The notes beneath the pieces are model-generated. The model searched no databases. It was not told the origin of the DNA and worked only from the letters and a program-made list of their open reading frames with translations. From an uncultured Sulfitobacter sp. (GTDB taxonomy: Bacteria; Pseudomonadota; Alphaproteobacteria; Rhodobacterales; Rhodobacteraceae): a stretch of 64,000 bases of DNA. Made by a program: the position numbers and the translations under genes. Shown here piece after piece: positions 8,342 through 16,616 of this stretch (position 1 is the stretch's first letter; every line of letters starts with the position of its first letter). The DNA is taken from NCBI GenBank assembly GCA_947492925.1, contig CANLOQ010000002.1, positions 372,001-436,000 of the forward strand. Reading direction: 5' to 3'.

Positions 8342-11300
8342 AGATCGACCTCCAGCGTGGCACCGGCCTGCGCGGCGCGGGACTGGCACAGGATCATCTG
8401 GGTTTCGCGTTGTTTGGCGGAAAGGACGAAATCGCGGTGTTCGACTGTGCCTTCGGTAACGGCGCATTTGCACACGCCGCAGATGCCGTCGCTGCATTTG
8501 AGATCGACGGGGATGCCTGCCGCGATGAGCGCGTCGGCGGCGCTTTGATCGGCGGGCACGGTGATGGTGCGGCCGGAGGCGAGGCGCAGGGTGAAAGGGT
8601 GGTTCACGTACTCCGGCACCTCGGGTGTCGAGAAATATTCGAGGTGGCGGTGATCCTCGGGGATGTTGACGGTGGTGGCTGTGTTCATAACGCTTTGCAT
8701 GTAGGCGTCCGGGCCGCAGGTGTAAACGTGGGTGCCGGGGGGTAACGCAGACATGATCGCGGGCAGATCGGCGCGGGTGCCTTCATCGCTGATGTGCAGG
8801 TGGACGTTGGCGGCCCACGGCATGTGGGCGAGGATGGTGCAGAACGCGGCGCTGGCGCGGGTGCTGGCGGAGTAATGCAGATCAAAGGGACGGTTCAGGG
8901 CGTGCAGGCGGTGGGCGAAGGCGATCATCGGGGTGATGCCGATGCCGCCGCCCATCAGCAGCGAATGGGGGGCGTCTTCGATCAGGTCGAAATGGTTGAC
9001 GGGGGCGGAGACAAAAACGCGGCGGTCCTGGGTGAAGACACGGTGCAGCAGGGCAGAGCCGCCGCGCCCCTGATCCTCGCGCAGAACGGCGATCTGGTAG
9101 TGATGGCGGTCTGCGGGATTGCTGAGGATGGAGTAAGGGCGCAGGAATTCGGGGGCGACGACCAGATCGAGGTGGCCGCCTGCGGTCCATTCGGGCAGGG
9201 CAGCGCCGTTCGGGTCAGTCAGGGTGTAGAGGGTGACATCTTCGGTCAGCCTGTCGATGCCGCTAACCCGCAGGTCGAGGACGGGGGCGGCGCCTTTGGG
9301 ATTGTAGAGATGCAGATGATCGGTGTCGCCGCGCGCGTTTTTGGCGCGGTGTTCATCGGCGCTGATCAGCGCGGCATGGGCTTTGATGCCTGCCTCGCGG
9401 TGCATCGGGTCGGGGTAGGGATAGGGATGCGGGGCAAGCGGGGCCGGGTAGACGGCCATCGTCTGGTCTTCGGGGGTGATGCGCAGGTCCGGTTGCAGGT
9501 CGCGGGCGTTGACGGGGGCGGCGGGCACGGCAAAGCGGCCGTCGGGTTTCATCTCAATATCCCACCACCATTTTTTGATGGGGTTCAGGCGGCCTTTGCC
9601 CACGGTGTCATCGAGTTTGGCCAGAGCGGGGGCGGCGCGCGGGATGTGCATTGCGGCCCAGCGGAAGGGTTTTTCCGCGAACAGCCCTTCGAGGTTCCAG
9701 GGGCATGTTTTCATGCAGCGGCCGCACATGGAGCCGCCCTGATTGGTGATGCGGTAGGTGGCGCATTTCTGGCTGTCGGATTTCCAGATTTCATAGCCGT
9801 TGAACATGGTTTTCGGGCCTGCGGTGATGGCACCTGACGGGCATTCGCGGGCGCATTTGTTGCAGGCCTCGCAGAACTTTTGCAGGCCGAAGTCTATGGG
9901 TTTGTCGTGGGTCATGGGCATCGTAGTGGTAACGACGCCGGATTTGAGGCGGGGGCCGAGGAAGGGGTTGAGGATGACTTCCCCGATGCGGCTGACCTCG
10001 CCCAGACCTGACAAGAGCAGGAGCGGCGGTTGCAAGACGTCACCGTCCATGACCGTGTGCGCCTTGGCAGGGTAGCCGAGGGTACGCAGGTGCTGTGCGA
10101 TCACACCGCCCAGAACGGCGAAGCGCAAATAGGCGCGCATGGATTGGCTGACGCTGATCCAGTCGTCGCCGGAGGCACCCTCCATCGTCTCGAACCCCTG
10201 ATCGATGATCATTGACACCGCTTGATCATGGGGCGGTGTGACGGGTGTGCCGGTGGGGTCGTGGCTGTACCATGTCCAGTCGGGGCAGGCCGACAGGCCC
10301 GTGGCGTCGGACCCCAGAAAATAGCTGGCGGCCTTGAGATTAGCGGCGTTGGTGGCCGGATCGGTTTGGGCAGGTGTGGGTGCGACGGGACCGTCTTGCA
10401 GCAGGATCAGCGCGCCCAGCAGCGGGCGTTGCGCGGCGGCGGGGGCGGCCTTGAGGATGTGGTGGCCGCCTTTCATGGCCTCCTGTACCTTTGGCCCCAT
10501 GTCCCCGAACTGGCCACGCGCGAACATGTCGGCGCGTTTGGGCACGCGGGGGACGTTGGGCGCGTCGATGTAGGTGGTGGGGCTGTCCACGCGTTTAAGG
10601 GTCTCGAACGGGTGCGGACCATCGGCAAAATTGCGTTTGCGGTAGGGGTCATGCCTGCGCGCACTGGTGCCGCCGTGGGTGCCAAGCTGCCAGTGAAGAC
10701 CGGAGGTGTGTTGTTGCTGTGCCAGCGGGGCCAGCGGCAGGTCGGGGGCCAGCGCCATGTCGGTGGTGACGACGGCAAGGCCAAAGCGGGTGCCAAGCCA
10801 CGGGGCTTGCAACGCGCCGCCTTCCCACACGGCCAGACCGGCGGCGAGGGCGCAGAGGCCGGGGTTCACTTCGGCGGTGGTGGCGGAATGGGCGCGGGCG
10901 TCAAAGCCCAGCTGGCGCAGGTATTCGGCCAGCACGGTGGCGTTTTCGGTGGCACGCAGGCAGGCGCGTTCGGCCTGCGCATCCATGATCCAATCGCTGC
11001 CCGGCTCATCACGGCGGGGGTCGCGGGGATAGGCGTTGAGGACCACGATTGCATGGCTGTGCGCGGGCAGGGGCGGCACAGGTGTGCTGGCCGCTTCGCG
11101 CAGTTTGGCCATGATCACATCGACACCGGCGGCCAGCGTCTTGGTCTGCCGGGTTTGCAGGCTTGTGGCCAGCGCCTGTGTGTTCGGGTTCTGGCGCGGG
11201 ATTTGCAGGCGGGCCGCGTTGGGCAGGGCGCAGACGCCCATCATGGTGGCATCGTTAAAATAGCCAAAGGCCTTGAGGTGGTTGGCGCGCTTTTGCGGAT

Positions 11301-11535
11301 CATCGGGGATGGTGGCGCGCAGCGGGTTCACCGCCCCCACGCGCAGCACGTCCATCATCGCCTGAAACGGGGCCATTGCGTTTACGATGCTTTGGGGCAC
11401 CTCGGGGCGGTGCATGGTAAGCGCCGGAAACGGGACTTGCGGAAACTGTATCAGCGGTGCGTTCAGGCGGCGCAGGCGTTCCAGGGGGTAAGAACCCATG
11501 TGGACGGGGCGCGATCTGGACGAAAACAGTTTCAT
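8338..11535 (-). CDS. rdhA: Self-sufficient reductive dehalogenase (RdhA fused to FMN/[2Fe-2S] reductase)
   Basis: A 1065-residue cytoplasmic fusion. Residues 1 to about 550 form a corrinoid-enzyme core built of two similar halves (L-R-Q-L-G-F-D-A-R-A-H from 206 and L-R-T-L-G-Y-P-A-K-A-H from 483, each followed by a W/P-L-G-x-R-x-G-x-V-T-T element). Two [4Fe-4S] motifs follow: C555-x2-C558-x2-C561-x3-C565-P and C591-x12-C604-x2-C607-x3-C611-P. The C-terminal part is a phthalate-dioxygenase-reductase-like module: flavin motif R799-P-Y-S, nucleotide motif G-G-G-I-G-I-T-P from 862, then a plant-type ferredoxin (C1014, C1019, C1022, C1050). There is no Tat signal and no rdhB anchor gene. The architecture matches catabolic, respiration-independent dehalogenases (BhbA, NpRdhA type) that remove halogen from aromatics with NAD(P)H. 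The start ATG 11535 gives the family N-terminus; the frame to 11757 runs into the divergent gene and is rejected. Confidence 0.9.
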   Translation of the reverse strand: MKLFSSRSRPVHMGSYPLERLRRLNAPLIQFPQVPFPALTMHRPEVPQSIVNAMAPFQAMMDVLRVGAVNPLRATIPDDPQKRANHLKAFGYFNDATMMGVCALPNAARLQIPRQNPNTQALATSLQTRQTKTLAAGVDVIMAKLREAASTPVPPLPAHSHAIVVLNAYPRDPRRDEPGSDWIMDAQAERACLRATENATVLAEYLRQLGFDARAHSATTAEVNPGLCALAAGLAVWEGGALQAPWLGTRFGLAVVTTDMALAPDLPLAPLAQQQHTSGLHWQLGTHGGTSARRHDPYRKRNFADGPHPFETLKRVDSPTTYIDAPNVPRVPKRADMFARGQFGDMGPKVQEAMKGGHHILKAAPAAAQRPLLGALILLQDGPVAPTPAQTDPATNAANLKAASYFLGSDATGLSACPDWTWYSHDPTGTPVTPPHDQAVSMIIDQGFETMEGASGDDWISVSQSMRAYLRFAVLGGVIAQHLRTLGYPAKAHTVMDGDVLQPPLLLLSGLGEVSRIGEVILNPFLGPRLKSGVVTTTMPMTHDKPIDFGLQKFCEACNKCARECPSGAITAGPKTMFNGYEIWKSDSQKCATYRITNQGGSMCGRCMKTCPWNLEGLFAEKPFRWAAMHIPRAAPALAKLDDTVGKGRLNPIKKWWWDIEMKPDGRFAVPAAPVNARDLQPDLRITPEDQTMAVYPAPLAPHPYPYPDPMHREAGIKAHAALISADEHRAKNARGDTDHLHLYNPKGAAPVLDLRVSGIDRLTEDVTLYTLTDPNGAALPEWTAGGHLDLVVAPEFLRPYSILSNPADRHHYQIAVLREDQGRGGSALLHRVFTQDRRVFVSAPVNHFDLIEDAPHSLLMGGGIGITPMIAFAHRLHALNRPFDLHYSASTRASAAFCTILAHMPWAANVHLHISDEGTRADLPAIMSALPPGTHVYTCGPDAYMQSVMNTATTVNIPEDHRHLEYFSTPEVPEYVNHPFTLRLASGRTITVPADQSAADALIAAGIPVDLKCSDGICGVCKCAVTEGTVEHRDFVLSAKQRETQMILCQSRAAQAGATLEVDL

Positions 11536-11631
11536 GCCACAGGGCCTGCCACAGACGCCGCGGGAAAACCAGTGTGTGCTTGACACCGCTGGCCCCGCGT
11601 CGTCATCTTTGATGAAACACCGGAGGATGAT
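11536..11631. promoter_or_regulatory. Divergent promoter region, rdhA / ABC transporter
   Basis: This 96-bp gap separates the divergently transcribed dehalogenase and ABC substrate-binding genes and must hold both promoters. A TTGACA hexamer on the + strand is present near 11579. The region immediately upstream of 11632 has CCGGAGGA as ribosome site. I could not identify a convincing operator palindrome, and no regulator gene lies next to it. Confidence 0.45.
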
Positions 11632-12651
11632 ATGACCAACTTTAACCGCCGCCATGCGCTGGCGACTTTGGGTGCGGCAACCGCCGTGGGCCTTGCCGCA
11701 CCGGCCATCGCGCAGAACCGCAAGATCACCGTGGGCGCGCTGCGCTTCACCAGCCATTCGGGCAGCTTTATCGCCTATGAGCGTGGCTATTTCGAGCAGG
11801 CTGGACTGGATGTCGAGCTACGCTTTTTCGAGGCGGCGCAACCTATGGCGGTGGCGATTGCCAGCGGTGATGTGGATTACGCGGTGACGGCGATTTCGGG
11901 TGGTCTGGTCTCATTGGCCGACAAGGGCGCGATCAAGGTGATCGGTGGTGCGTTGCAGGAAGACCCGGGCATCGACGGGCAGAAAATTCTTGTGTCGGAC
12001 GCGGCTTATCAGGCGGGGATCACCACGCCTGCGATGCTGGATGGCAAGAGTTTCGGTGTCACGCAGGCGGGATCTTCGTTTCATTATATGGGGTCCAAGA
12101 TTGCCCAGAAGGAAGGGATCTCGATGTCCTTCAAGCCGCTGCAGAAGGTCGGCGCGATCATTGGTGCACTGAAGTCCGGCCAGATAGATGCGTGGTCGAT
12201 TGTGCCGCATATCGCCAAGCCGCTGTCGGGCTCCGGTGCTGTGCATATCATCGGGAATGTGGCCGATTATGTGCCGGATTATCAGGTCACGACCGTCTTT
12301 ACCTCGGCCAAGAACGCGGCGGACGAGCGGGAGATGACGCAAGGGTTTATCGACGGGTTCTCCAAGGGGGTGAAGGACTATAATTCCACCATGATCTCCA
12401 AGTACAAAGGCGATGAGGGCGTGAACGAGATGGTCGACCTGATCCACAAGTACGTCTACACCGACCGCCCGCGCGAGAAGGCGGCACCGTCAATCATCAA
12501 CGGGACGATGCGTTTGAACGAAGGGGCGGCGCTGAATGTGGCGTCTGTGGCAGATCAGCTGGCGTGGTTCCAGTCCGAAGGGCTGGTGGATGCGGATATC
12601 ACGCTGGAGACGCTGGTGGACACGTCTTACGTAGAGACGATGGGGGCTTAA
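11632..12651 (+). CDS. ABC transporter substrate-binding protein (NMT1/SsuA-TauA type)
   Basis: A 339-residue periplasmic binding protein of the nitrate/sulfonate/aromatic family. The N-terminus has a twin-arginine-like start (N-R-R-H-A-L-A-T-L-G), a hydrophobic Ala-rich stretch and an A-I-A-Q cleavage region near residue 27, so export is by Tat or Sec. Family features include Y-E-R-G-Y-F-E-Q-A-G-L-D-V and the I-A-S-G-D-V-D-Y-A segment. The ATPase and permease of the same system follow after a 189-bp spacer. Being divergent from the reductive dehalogenase suggests a role in bringing in a halogenated aromatic or sulfonate, but ligand identity cannot be read from sequence. Confidence 0.85.
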   Translation: MTNFNRRHALATLGAATAVGLAAPAIAQNRKITVGALRFTSHSGSFIAYERGYFEQAGLDVELRFFEAAQPMAVAIASGDVDYAVTAISGGLVSLADKGAIKVIGGALQEDPGIDGQKILVSDAAYQAGITTPAMLDGKSFGVTQAGSSFHYMGSKIAQKEGISMSFKPLQKVGAIIGALKSGQIDAWSIVPHIAKPLSGSGAVHIIGNVADYVPDYQVTTVFTSAKNAADEREMTQGFIDGFSKGVKDYNSTMISKYKGDEGVNEMVDLIHKYVYTDRPREKAAPSIINGTMRLNEGAALNVASVADQLAWFQSEGLVDADITLETLVDTSYVETMGA

Positions 12652-12840
12652 GCGAACCTGACCTTGCAACCGTCCCGTCCGCGGGCACCACGGGCATCGC
12701 CCTCCCTCCCCCAGGAGGGCGATTTTGCGGCCCTAGCATCCTTTTTGCAGCGTTTTATTGGGTTGATCCGTCCGGGACAAATCTTCTGTCTCATCGCCCA
12801 CCAGGGAGGGCGATCCCCTTAGCTCTGAAAAGGCACCGCA
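12652..12840 (+). promoter_or_regulatory. 189-bp spacer with two related hairpins
   Basis: Hairpin A has perfect 10-bp arms (12696-12705 with 12714-12723) followed by TTTT, which is terminator-like. Hairpin B has 7-bp arms (12793-12799 with 12808-12814). Both begin ATCGCCC and end GGGCGAT, so they look like duplicated or competing elements. They separate the binding-protein gene from its ATPase and permease, which would let the cell make more binding protein than transporter. The ATPase ribosome site (AAAAGG) lies just downstream. Confidence 0.55.
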
Positions 12841-13608
12841 TTGGACCTCAAAGCAGACCACATCCACCACCACTACGGCGACACCGAGGTGCTGCGCGAT
12901 ATCACGCTGGATATTCCGTCGGGCCAGATCGTGTGCATTGTCGGCCCGTCGGGCTGCGGGAAATCCACGCTTTTGCGGCTTTTGGGCGGGTTGGAGCGGC
13001 CCAGCGGCGGCGAGGTCTTGCAGGTGGGCGCACCGCCCGAAGGTTGTCTGAACCCGCTGACCTATATTTTTCAGGACTTTGCCCTGCTGCCGTGGCGCAG
13101 TGTGGCGGGGAATGTATCGCTGGTGCTGGAAGACCATCGCCTGACTGCGCCCGAGCGGGCGGAGATCATTGCGGATGTGTTGGCGCGCACCAAACTGTCG
13201 GAGTTTGCGGACGCCCTGCCCAAGCAACTGTCGGGCGGCATGAAACAGCGTGTGGCCATCGCGCGGGCGCTGGCGGTGAAGCCTGCGGTGATGCTGATGG
13301 ACGAGCCGCTGTCGGCGCTGGACAGCCAGACGCGGGAATTGCTGATGGACGATCTGATCGCGCTGTGGACGCGCCAGACGTTCACCGCCGTCTACGTCAC
13401 GCATAATCTGGCAGAGGCGGTGCGGCTGGGACACAAGATTGTCGTGCTGTCGCGCAGGCCCGGGCAGGTGCGCGAGGTGGTCACGCTGGACCAGCCTTTG
13501 GCCGAGCGGCGTTATGGGGACGCAGCCCTTGAGGCGCAGCAACAGCACCTCTGGGGGCTGATGCGCGATGAGGCGGCGGCGGCGGATGCGGAGTTGCTGA
13601 ATGTCTGA
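12841..13608 (+). CDS. ABC transporter ATP-binding protein (SsuB/TauB type)
   Basis: A 255-residue nucleotide-binding subunit. Walker A is G-P-S-G-C-G-K-S-T near residue 37, the Q-loop is F-Q-D-F-A-L-L-P-W-R, the signature is L-S-G-G-M-K-Q-R, and Walker B is V-M-L-M-D-E-P-L-S-A-L-D. The F-Q-x-x-x-L-L-P-W form is typical of sulfonate/nitrate/taurine importers. It starts with TTG at 12841 (AAAAGG seven bases upstream; no ATG or GTG nearby fits the homology). It overlaps the permease gene by 8 nt. Confidence 0.92.
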   Translation: MDLKADHIHHHYGDTEVLRDITLDIPSGQIVCIVGPSGCGKSTLLRLLGGLERPSGGEVLQVGAPPEGCLNPLTYIFQDFALLPWRSVAGNVSLVLEDHRLTAPERAEIIADVLARTKLSEFADALPKQLSGGMKQRVAIARALAVKPAVMLMDEPLSALDSQTRELLMDDLIALWTRQTFTAVYVTHNLAEAVRLGHKIVVLSRRPGQVREVVTLDQPLAERRYGDAALEAQQQHLWGLMRDEAAAADAELLNV

Positions 13609-14395
13609 GCCTGCGCGCAAGGTGCCGTTTCGTGGCGGCGGTTTTGTGGCCGAACGCAAGCGGGGCGTTGGAATCGTGGTGTTCATTGTCCTGCTGCTTT
13701 TGGCGGAATGGGGCACGCGGACAGGATTTATCTCTCAGCTGACGCTGCCGCGGCCCAGCGATGTGCTGGCGACTTTCGGGGAGTTGTATCAATCGGGCCT
13801 GCTGTTCAAACATCTGGTGCCTTCGCTGACGCGACTGGTGGTCGGGGCGGCCATCGGGGCCGGTCTGGGCATCACGGTTGGTGTCTTCATCGGGTTGTTT
13901 TCGCTGGTGCGTGCGGGTTTGGTGCCGCTGGTGGCGGCGATTTTTCCGATCCCCAAGATCGCGCTCTTGCCGCTGTTCGTGATCTGGTTCGGCATTGACG
14001 AGGCCAGTAAATACGCGCTGATCGCCTTCGGCACCTTCACGCCCACGGTCGTGGCGACCTATGCGGCGGTGGACAACGTGGACCGCACGCTTATTCGCAT
14101 GGGGCAGAGTTTTGGTCTGTCGTGGCGCTCTGTTGTGACCAAGATTGTGCTGCCCGGCGCGATGCCCGGTATCCTGTCGGGGCTGCGTATCTCGCTGACC
14201 ATCGCGATTATCCTGCTGGTTGCCGCCGAAATGCTGGGCGCGGAATACGGGATCGGGGCGTATATTCTGCAAGCGGGCAGCCTGTATGATCTGGAGCGGC
14301 TTTTTGCCGGGGTCGTGATCCTGTCAGTTCTGGGCGTCGGGGTCTCTGCAGGCATCGCGGCGGTGGAGCGGCGCGTGCTGCGCTGGCGGGTTTGA
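13601..14395 (+). CDS. ABC transporter permease (SsuC/TauC type)
   Basis: A 264-residue inner-membrane permease with about six hydrophobic segments. It contains the EAA loop region (S-F-G-L-S-W-R-S-V-V-T-K-I-V-L-P-G-A-M-P) that contacts the ATPase. F-P-I-P-K-I-A-L-L-P-L-F-V-I-W-F-G is characteristic of the nitrate/sulfonate/bicarbonate permease family. It is the third component of the importer that diverges from rdhA, and the ATG lies inside the ATPase coding end (8-nt overlap). Confidence 0.9.
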   Translation: MSEPARKVPFRGGGFVAERKRGVGIVVFIVLLLLAEWGTRTGFISQLTLPRPSDVLATFGELYQSGLLFKHLVPSLTRLVVGAAIGAGLGITVGVFIGLFSLVRAGLVPLVAAIFPIPKIALLPLFVIWFGIDEASKYALIAFGTFTPTVVATYAAVDNVDRTLIRMGQSFGLSWRSVVTKIVLPGAMPGILSGLRISLTIAIILLVAAEMLGAEYGIGAYILQAGSLYDLERLFAGVVILSVLGVGVSAGIAAVERRVLRWRV

Positions 14396-14455
14396 CGGGA
14401 ACCACAGGGGCCTGCGGGGGGTTTGCTGTCTGAACCGCAACGAAGGATTTCAGAC

Positions 14456-14674
14456 ATGGCAAACAATTACAGCGAAGGCGACAAGGTCGAATGGGACTGG
14501 GGCAACGGCACGGCCACGGCCACGGTGCAAAGCGTTTTTGAAGAAAAGACCACCCGCAAGATCAAGGGCAACGAAGTGACGCGCGACGGGTCCAAGGACG
14601 ATCCGGCGCTGTATCTTGAGCAGGACGACGGGGACAATGTGCTGCAGCTCGCGTCCGAAGTGCGCAAGACATGA
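14456..14674 (+). CDS. DUF2945 (HVA1/Tudor-like) small protein
   Basis: A 72-residue protein beginning M-A-N-N-Y-S-E-G-D-K-V-E-W-D-W-G-N-G with a central T-R-K-I-K-G and A-L-Y-L-E-Q near the end. This matches the small DUF2945 / hypervirulence-associated TUDOR family, whose biochemical role is not established. The ATG at 14456 has GAAGGA about nine bases upstream, so the frame from 14423 is rejected. The stop overlaps the ATG of the topoisomerase IB gene (ATGA), so the two are produced together. That suggests a DNA- or RNA-linked role, but this is inference only. Confidence 0.8.
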   Translation: MANNYSEGDKVEWDWGNGTATATVQSVFEEKTTRKIKGNEVTRDGSKDDPALYLEQDDGDNVLQLASEVRKT

Positions 14675-15639
14675 ATGCGCCCGCGGGGCTGGTCTATGTC
14701 AGCGACGACCAGCCCGGCATCACACGGCAGAAGCGCGGGCGCGGTTTTACCTATATCGCGCCCGACGGGACCACGATCGCGCGCGGGCCGGAACGCAAGC
14801 GGCTTGAGGCGCTGGCGGTGCCACCTGCCTATGTGGACGTCTGGATGTGCCCGTTGGTGAACGGGCATTTGCAGGCAACAGGGCGCGACGCGCGCAGACG
14901 CAAGCAGTACCGGTATCACCCCGCGTGGTCTTCGGCACAGGCGCAGACCAAATTTGACAGTCTGGTGGAGTTCGGAGAGATTCTGCCCCGTATCCGGCGA
15001 CGGGTGCGGCGCGATCTGGCCGAGGATGTGGGCGAGCGGGCCTTTGCGCTGGCCTGCGCCGTGACGCTGATTGACCGCACGGGCATCCGCGTTGGTGATC
15101 CGAACTACACCCGCGAAAACGGAAGCTACGGGGCGCTGACCCTGAAGGGGACGCATCTCAAGCTGTCTGAAAACCAGATCCAGATGAAATACCGTGCCAA
15201 GGGCGGCAAACGCGTGAACAAGCGTTTGAACGACAAGCGGCTTGCCCGTCTGCTGCACCGGATCAGTGATTTGCCGGGGGCCGAAATTCTGTCTTGGGTG
15301 AATGAGGATGGCACCGCGCAGACGTTGTCGTCGACGGCTCTGAACAGCTATATCGCAGAGGCGGCAGGCAGTGACGGCGTGACGGCCAAGACGTTTCGCA
15401 CGTGGAAGGGAACGCTCGCCGCGTTTGAGGTGGCGGCACAGGGCAATGCGACCATCAGGTCGATTGCCGAGGCGGCGTCGGGCGTTTTGAACAACACGCC
15501 GACCATCGCGCGTAACAGCTATATTCACCCGGCCGTGATTGATCTGGCGGGGGGCGACCCGATAAAGACGGAAGGGTATGACCGGGCTGATCTGTTCTTG
15601 GCAGAGGGGCGGTTGTTGCGGTTTCTGGAAGAACAATAA
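14671..15639 (+). CDS. DNA topoisomerase IB (poxvirus/bacterial type)
   Basis: A 322-residue type IB topoisomerase that relaxes supercoils through a 3'-phosphotyrosyl intermediate. The active-site tyrosine is Tyr284 in R-N-S-Y-I-H-P. Other pentad residues are in L-I-D-R-T-G-I-R-V-G and T-F-R-T-W-K-G-T. The N-terminus has the family's G-x-G-F-T-Y-I-A-P-D-G. Length fits bacterial TopIB (about 310-350). It is coupled by ATGA overlap to the DUF2945 gene. Such enzymes are accessory in bacteria and often linked to DNA damage tolerance. Confidence 0.92.
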   Translation: MNAPAGLVYVSDDQPGITRQKRGRGFTYIAPDGTTIARGPERKRLEALAVPPAYVDVWMCPLVNGHLQATGRDARRRKQYRYHPAWSSAQAQTKFDSLVEFGEILPRIRRRVRRDLAEDVGERAFALACAVTLIDRTGIRVGDPNYTRENGSYGALTLKGTHLKLSENQIQMKYRAKGGKRVNKRLNDKRLARLLHRISDLPGAEILSWVNEDGTAQTLSSTALNSYIAEAAGSDGVTAKTFRTWKGTLAAFEVAAQGNATIRSIAEAASGVLNNTPTIARNSYIHPAVIDLAGGDPIKTEGYDRADLFLAEGRLLRFLEEQ

Positions 15640-15701
15640 GCGCGCTGGCCGCACCTGCGAAACCCCGCTATCACTGGGGCACGCAACAGAAAGGCCCCGC
15701 C

Positions 15702-16616
15702 ATGAGCAGCACCCACGACGCGCAGGAAGACATCCGCAACCGTGATATCCAGATTTACGTGAACGGTGATATTGTGCACCGGGATGAGGCCAAGGTGTCG
15801 GTCTATGACGCGGGTTTCATGCTGGGCGACGGCATCTGGGAAGGGATGCGGCTCTATAACGGGGTCTGGGCGTTCTTTGATGAACACATGGACCGATTTT
15901 TCAACTCCTGCAAAGCCATCTCTATTGACGTGGGAATGGACAAGGCAGGCATCGCTGCCGCCATGCGCGCCACGCAGGAGGCAAACGGGATGCAGGACGA
16001 TGCGCATTGCCGTTTGATGCTGACGCGGGGCCTGAAGGACAAGCCGTTCCAGCACCCCGCCCTAAGCACGACCGGATCAACGCTGGTGATCATCATGGAA
16101 CATTCCAAGCCTGCGGACCGTCTGCAATCAGCGGGTATCCGGCTGGCGTCCGTCCCGCAGGTGCGCGGATTGCCCATGTCGCAGGACCCCAAGTTGAACA
16201 GCCATTCCAAGCTGAACTGCATCATTGCCTGTTTGCAGGCGGAACAGGCGGGCGCGGACGAGGGGCTGATGCTTGATCCGCATGGGTTTGTGAACACCAC
16301 CAACGCCTGCAACTTTTTCATAGTAAGGCGGGGGGAGGTTTGGACCTCAACGGGTGATTACTGCATGAACGGGGTGACGCGGCAGAAGGTGATTGATCTG
16401 TGCCGCGCGAACGGTATCCCGGTGTTTGAGAAGAACTATTCCTTGTACGAAGCATATGGCGCGGATGAGGCGTTTCTGACCGGCACGTTCGGGGCACAGA
16501 CGCCGGTGGCAGAGATTGATGGCAAGCCGATTGGCGATGGCGAGCGGCCGATGACCAGACGCATTCAGGCGCTTTACAAAGAAATGATCCGCGAGCATGT
16601 GGCGGCGGTCGGTTAG
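15702..16616 (+). CDS. Class IV PLP-dependent aminotransferase (BCAT/D-amino-acid transaminase fold)
   Basis: A 304-residue fold-type IV enzyme. Hallmarks are S-V-Y-D-A-G-F-M-L-G-D-G-I-W-E-G at residues 33-48, the probable PLP lysine Lys170 in H-S-K-L-N-C, the D-E-G-L-M-L-D-P segment with the conserved Glu, and T-G-T-F-G-A-Q near the end. Typical substrates are branched-chain amino acids, D-amino acids or 4-amino-4-deoxychorismate, and sequence alone does not separate these. It has its own 62-bp upstream spacer with AGAAAGG as ribosome site and is convergent with the glycerate kinase gene, their stops overlapping by 4 nt. Confidence 0.87.
   Translation: MSSTHDAQEDIRNRDIQIYVNGDIVHRDEAKVSVYDAGFMLGDGIWEGMRLYNGVWAFFDEHMDRFFNSCKAISIDVGMDKAGIAAAMRATQEANGMQDDAHCRLMLTRGLKDKPFQHPALSTTGSTLVIIMEHSKPADRLQSAGIRLASVPQVRGLPMSQDPKLNSHSKLNCIIACLQAEQAGADEGLMLDPHGFVNTTNACNFFIVRRGEVWTSTGDYCMNGVTRQKVIDLCRANGIPVFEKNYSLYEAYGADEAFLTGTFGAQTPVAEIDGKPIGDGERPMTRRIQALYKEMIREHVAAVG

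Noticed and set aside
8794-11583. Long + strand open frames antisense to the dehalogenase (8794-9837 and 10222-11583)
   Set aside because: They are Gly/Ala/Arg/His-rich shadows produced by high GC codon use. The opposite strand encodes conserved Fe-S, flavin and ferredoxin motifs.
11536-11757. 74-residue N-terminal extension of the dehalogenase
   Set aside because: It overlaps the coding start of the divergent ABC binding protein, and its sequence is just the complement of that gene. The family N-terminus begins at M-K-L-F.
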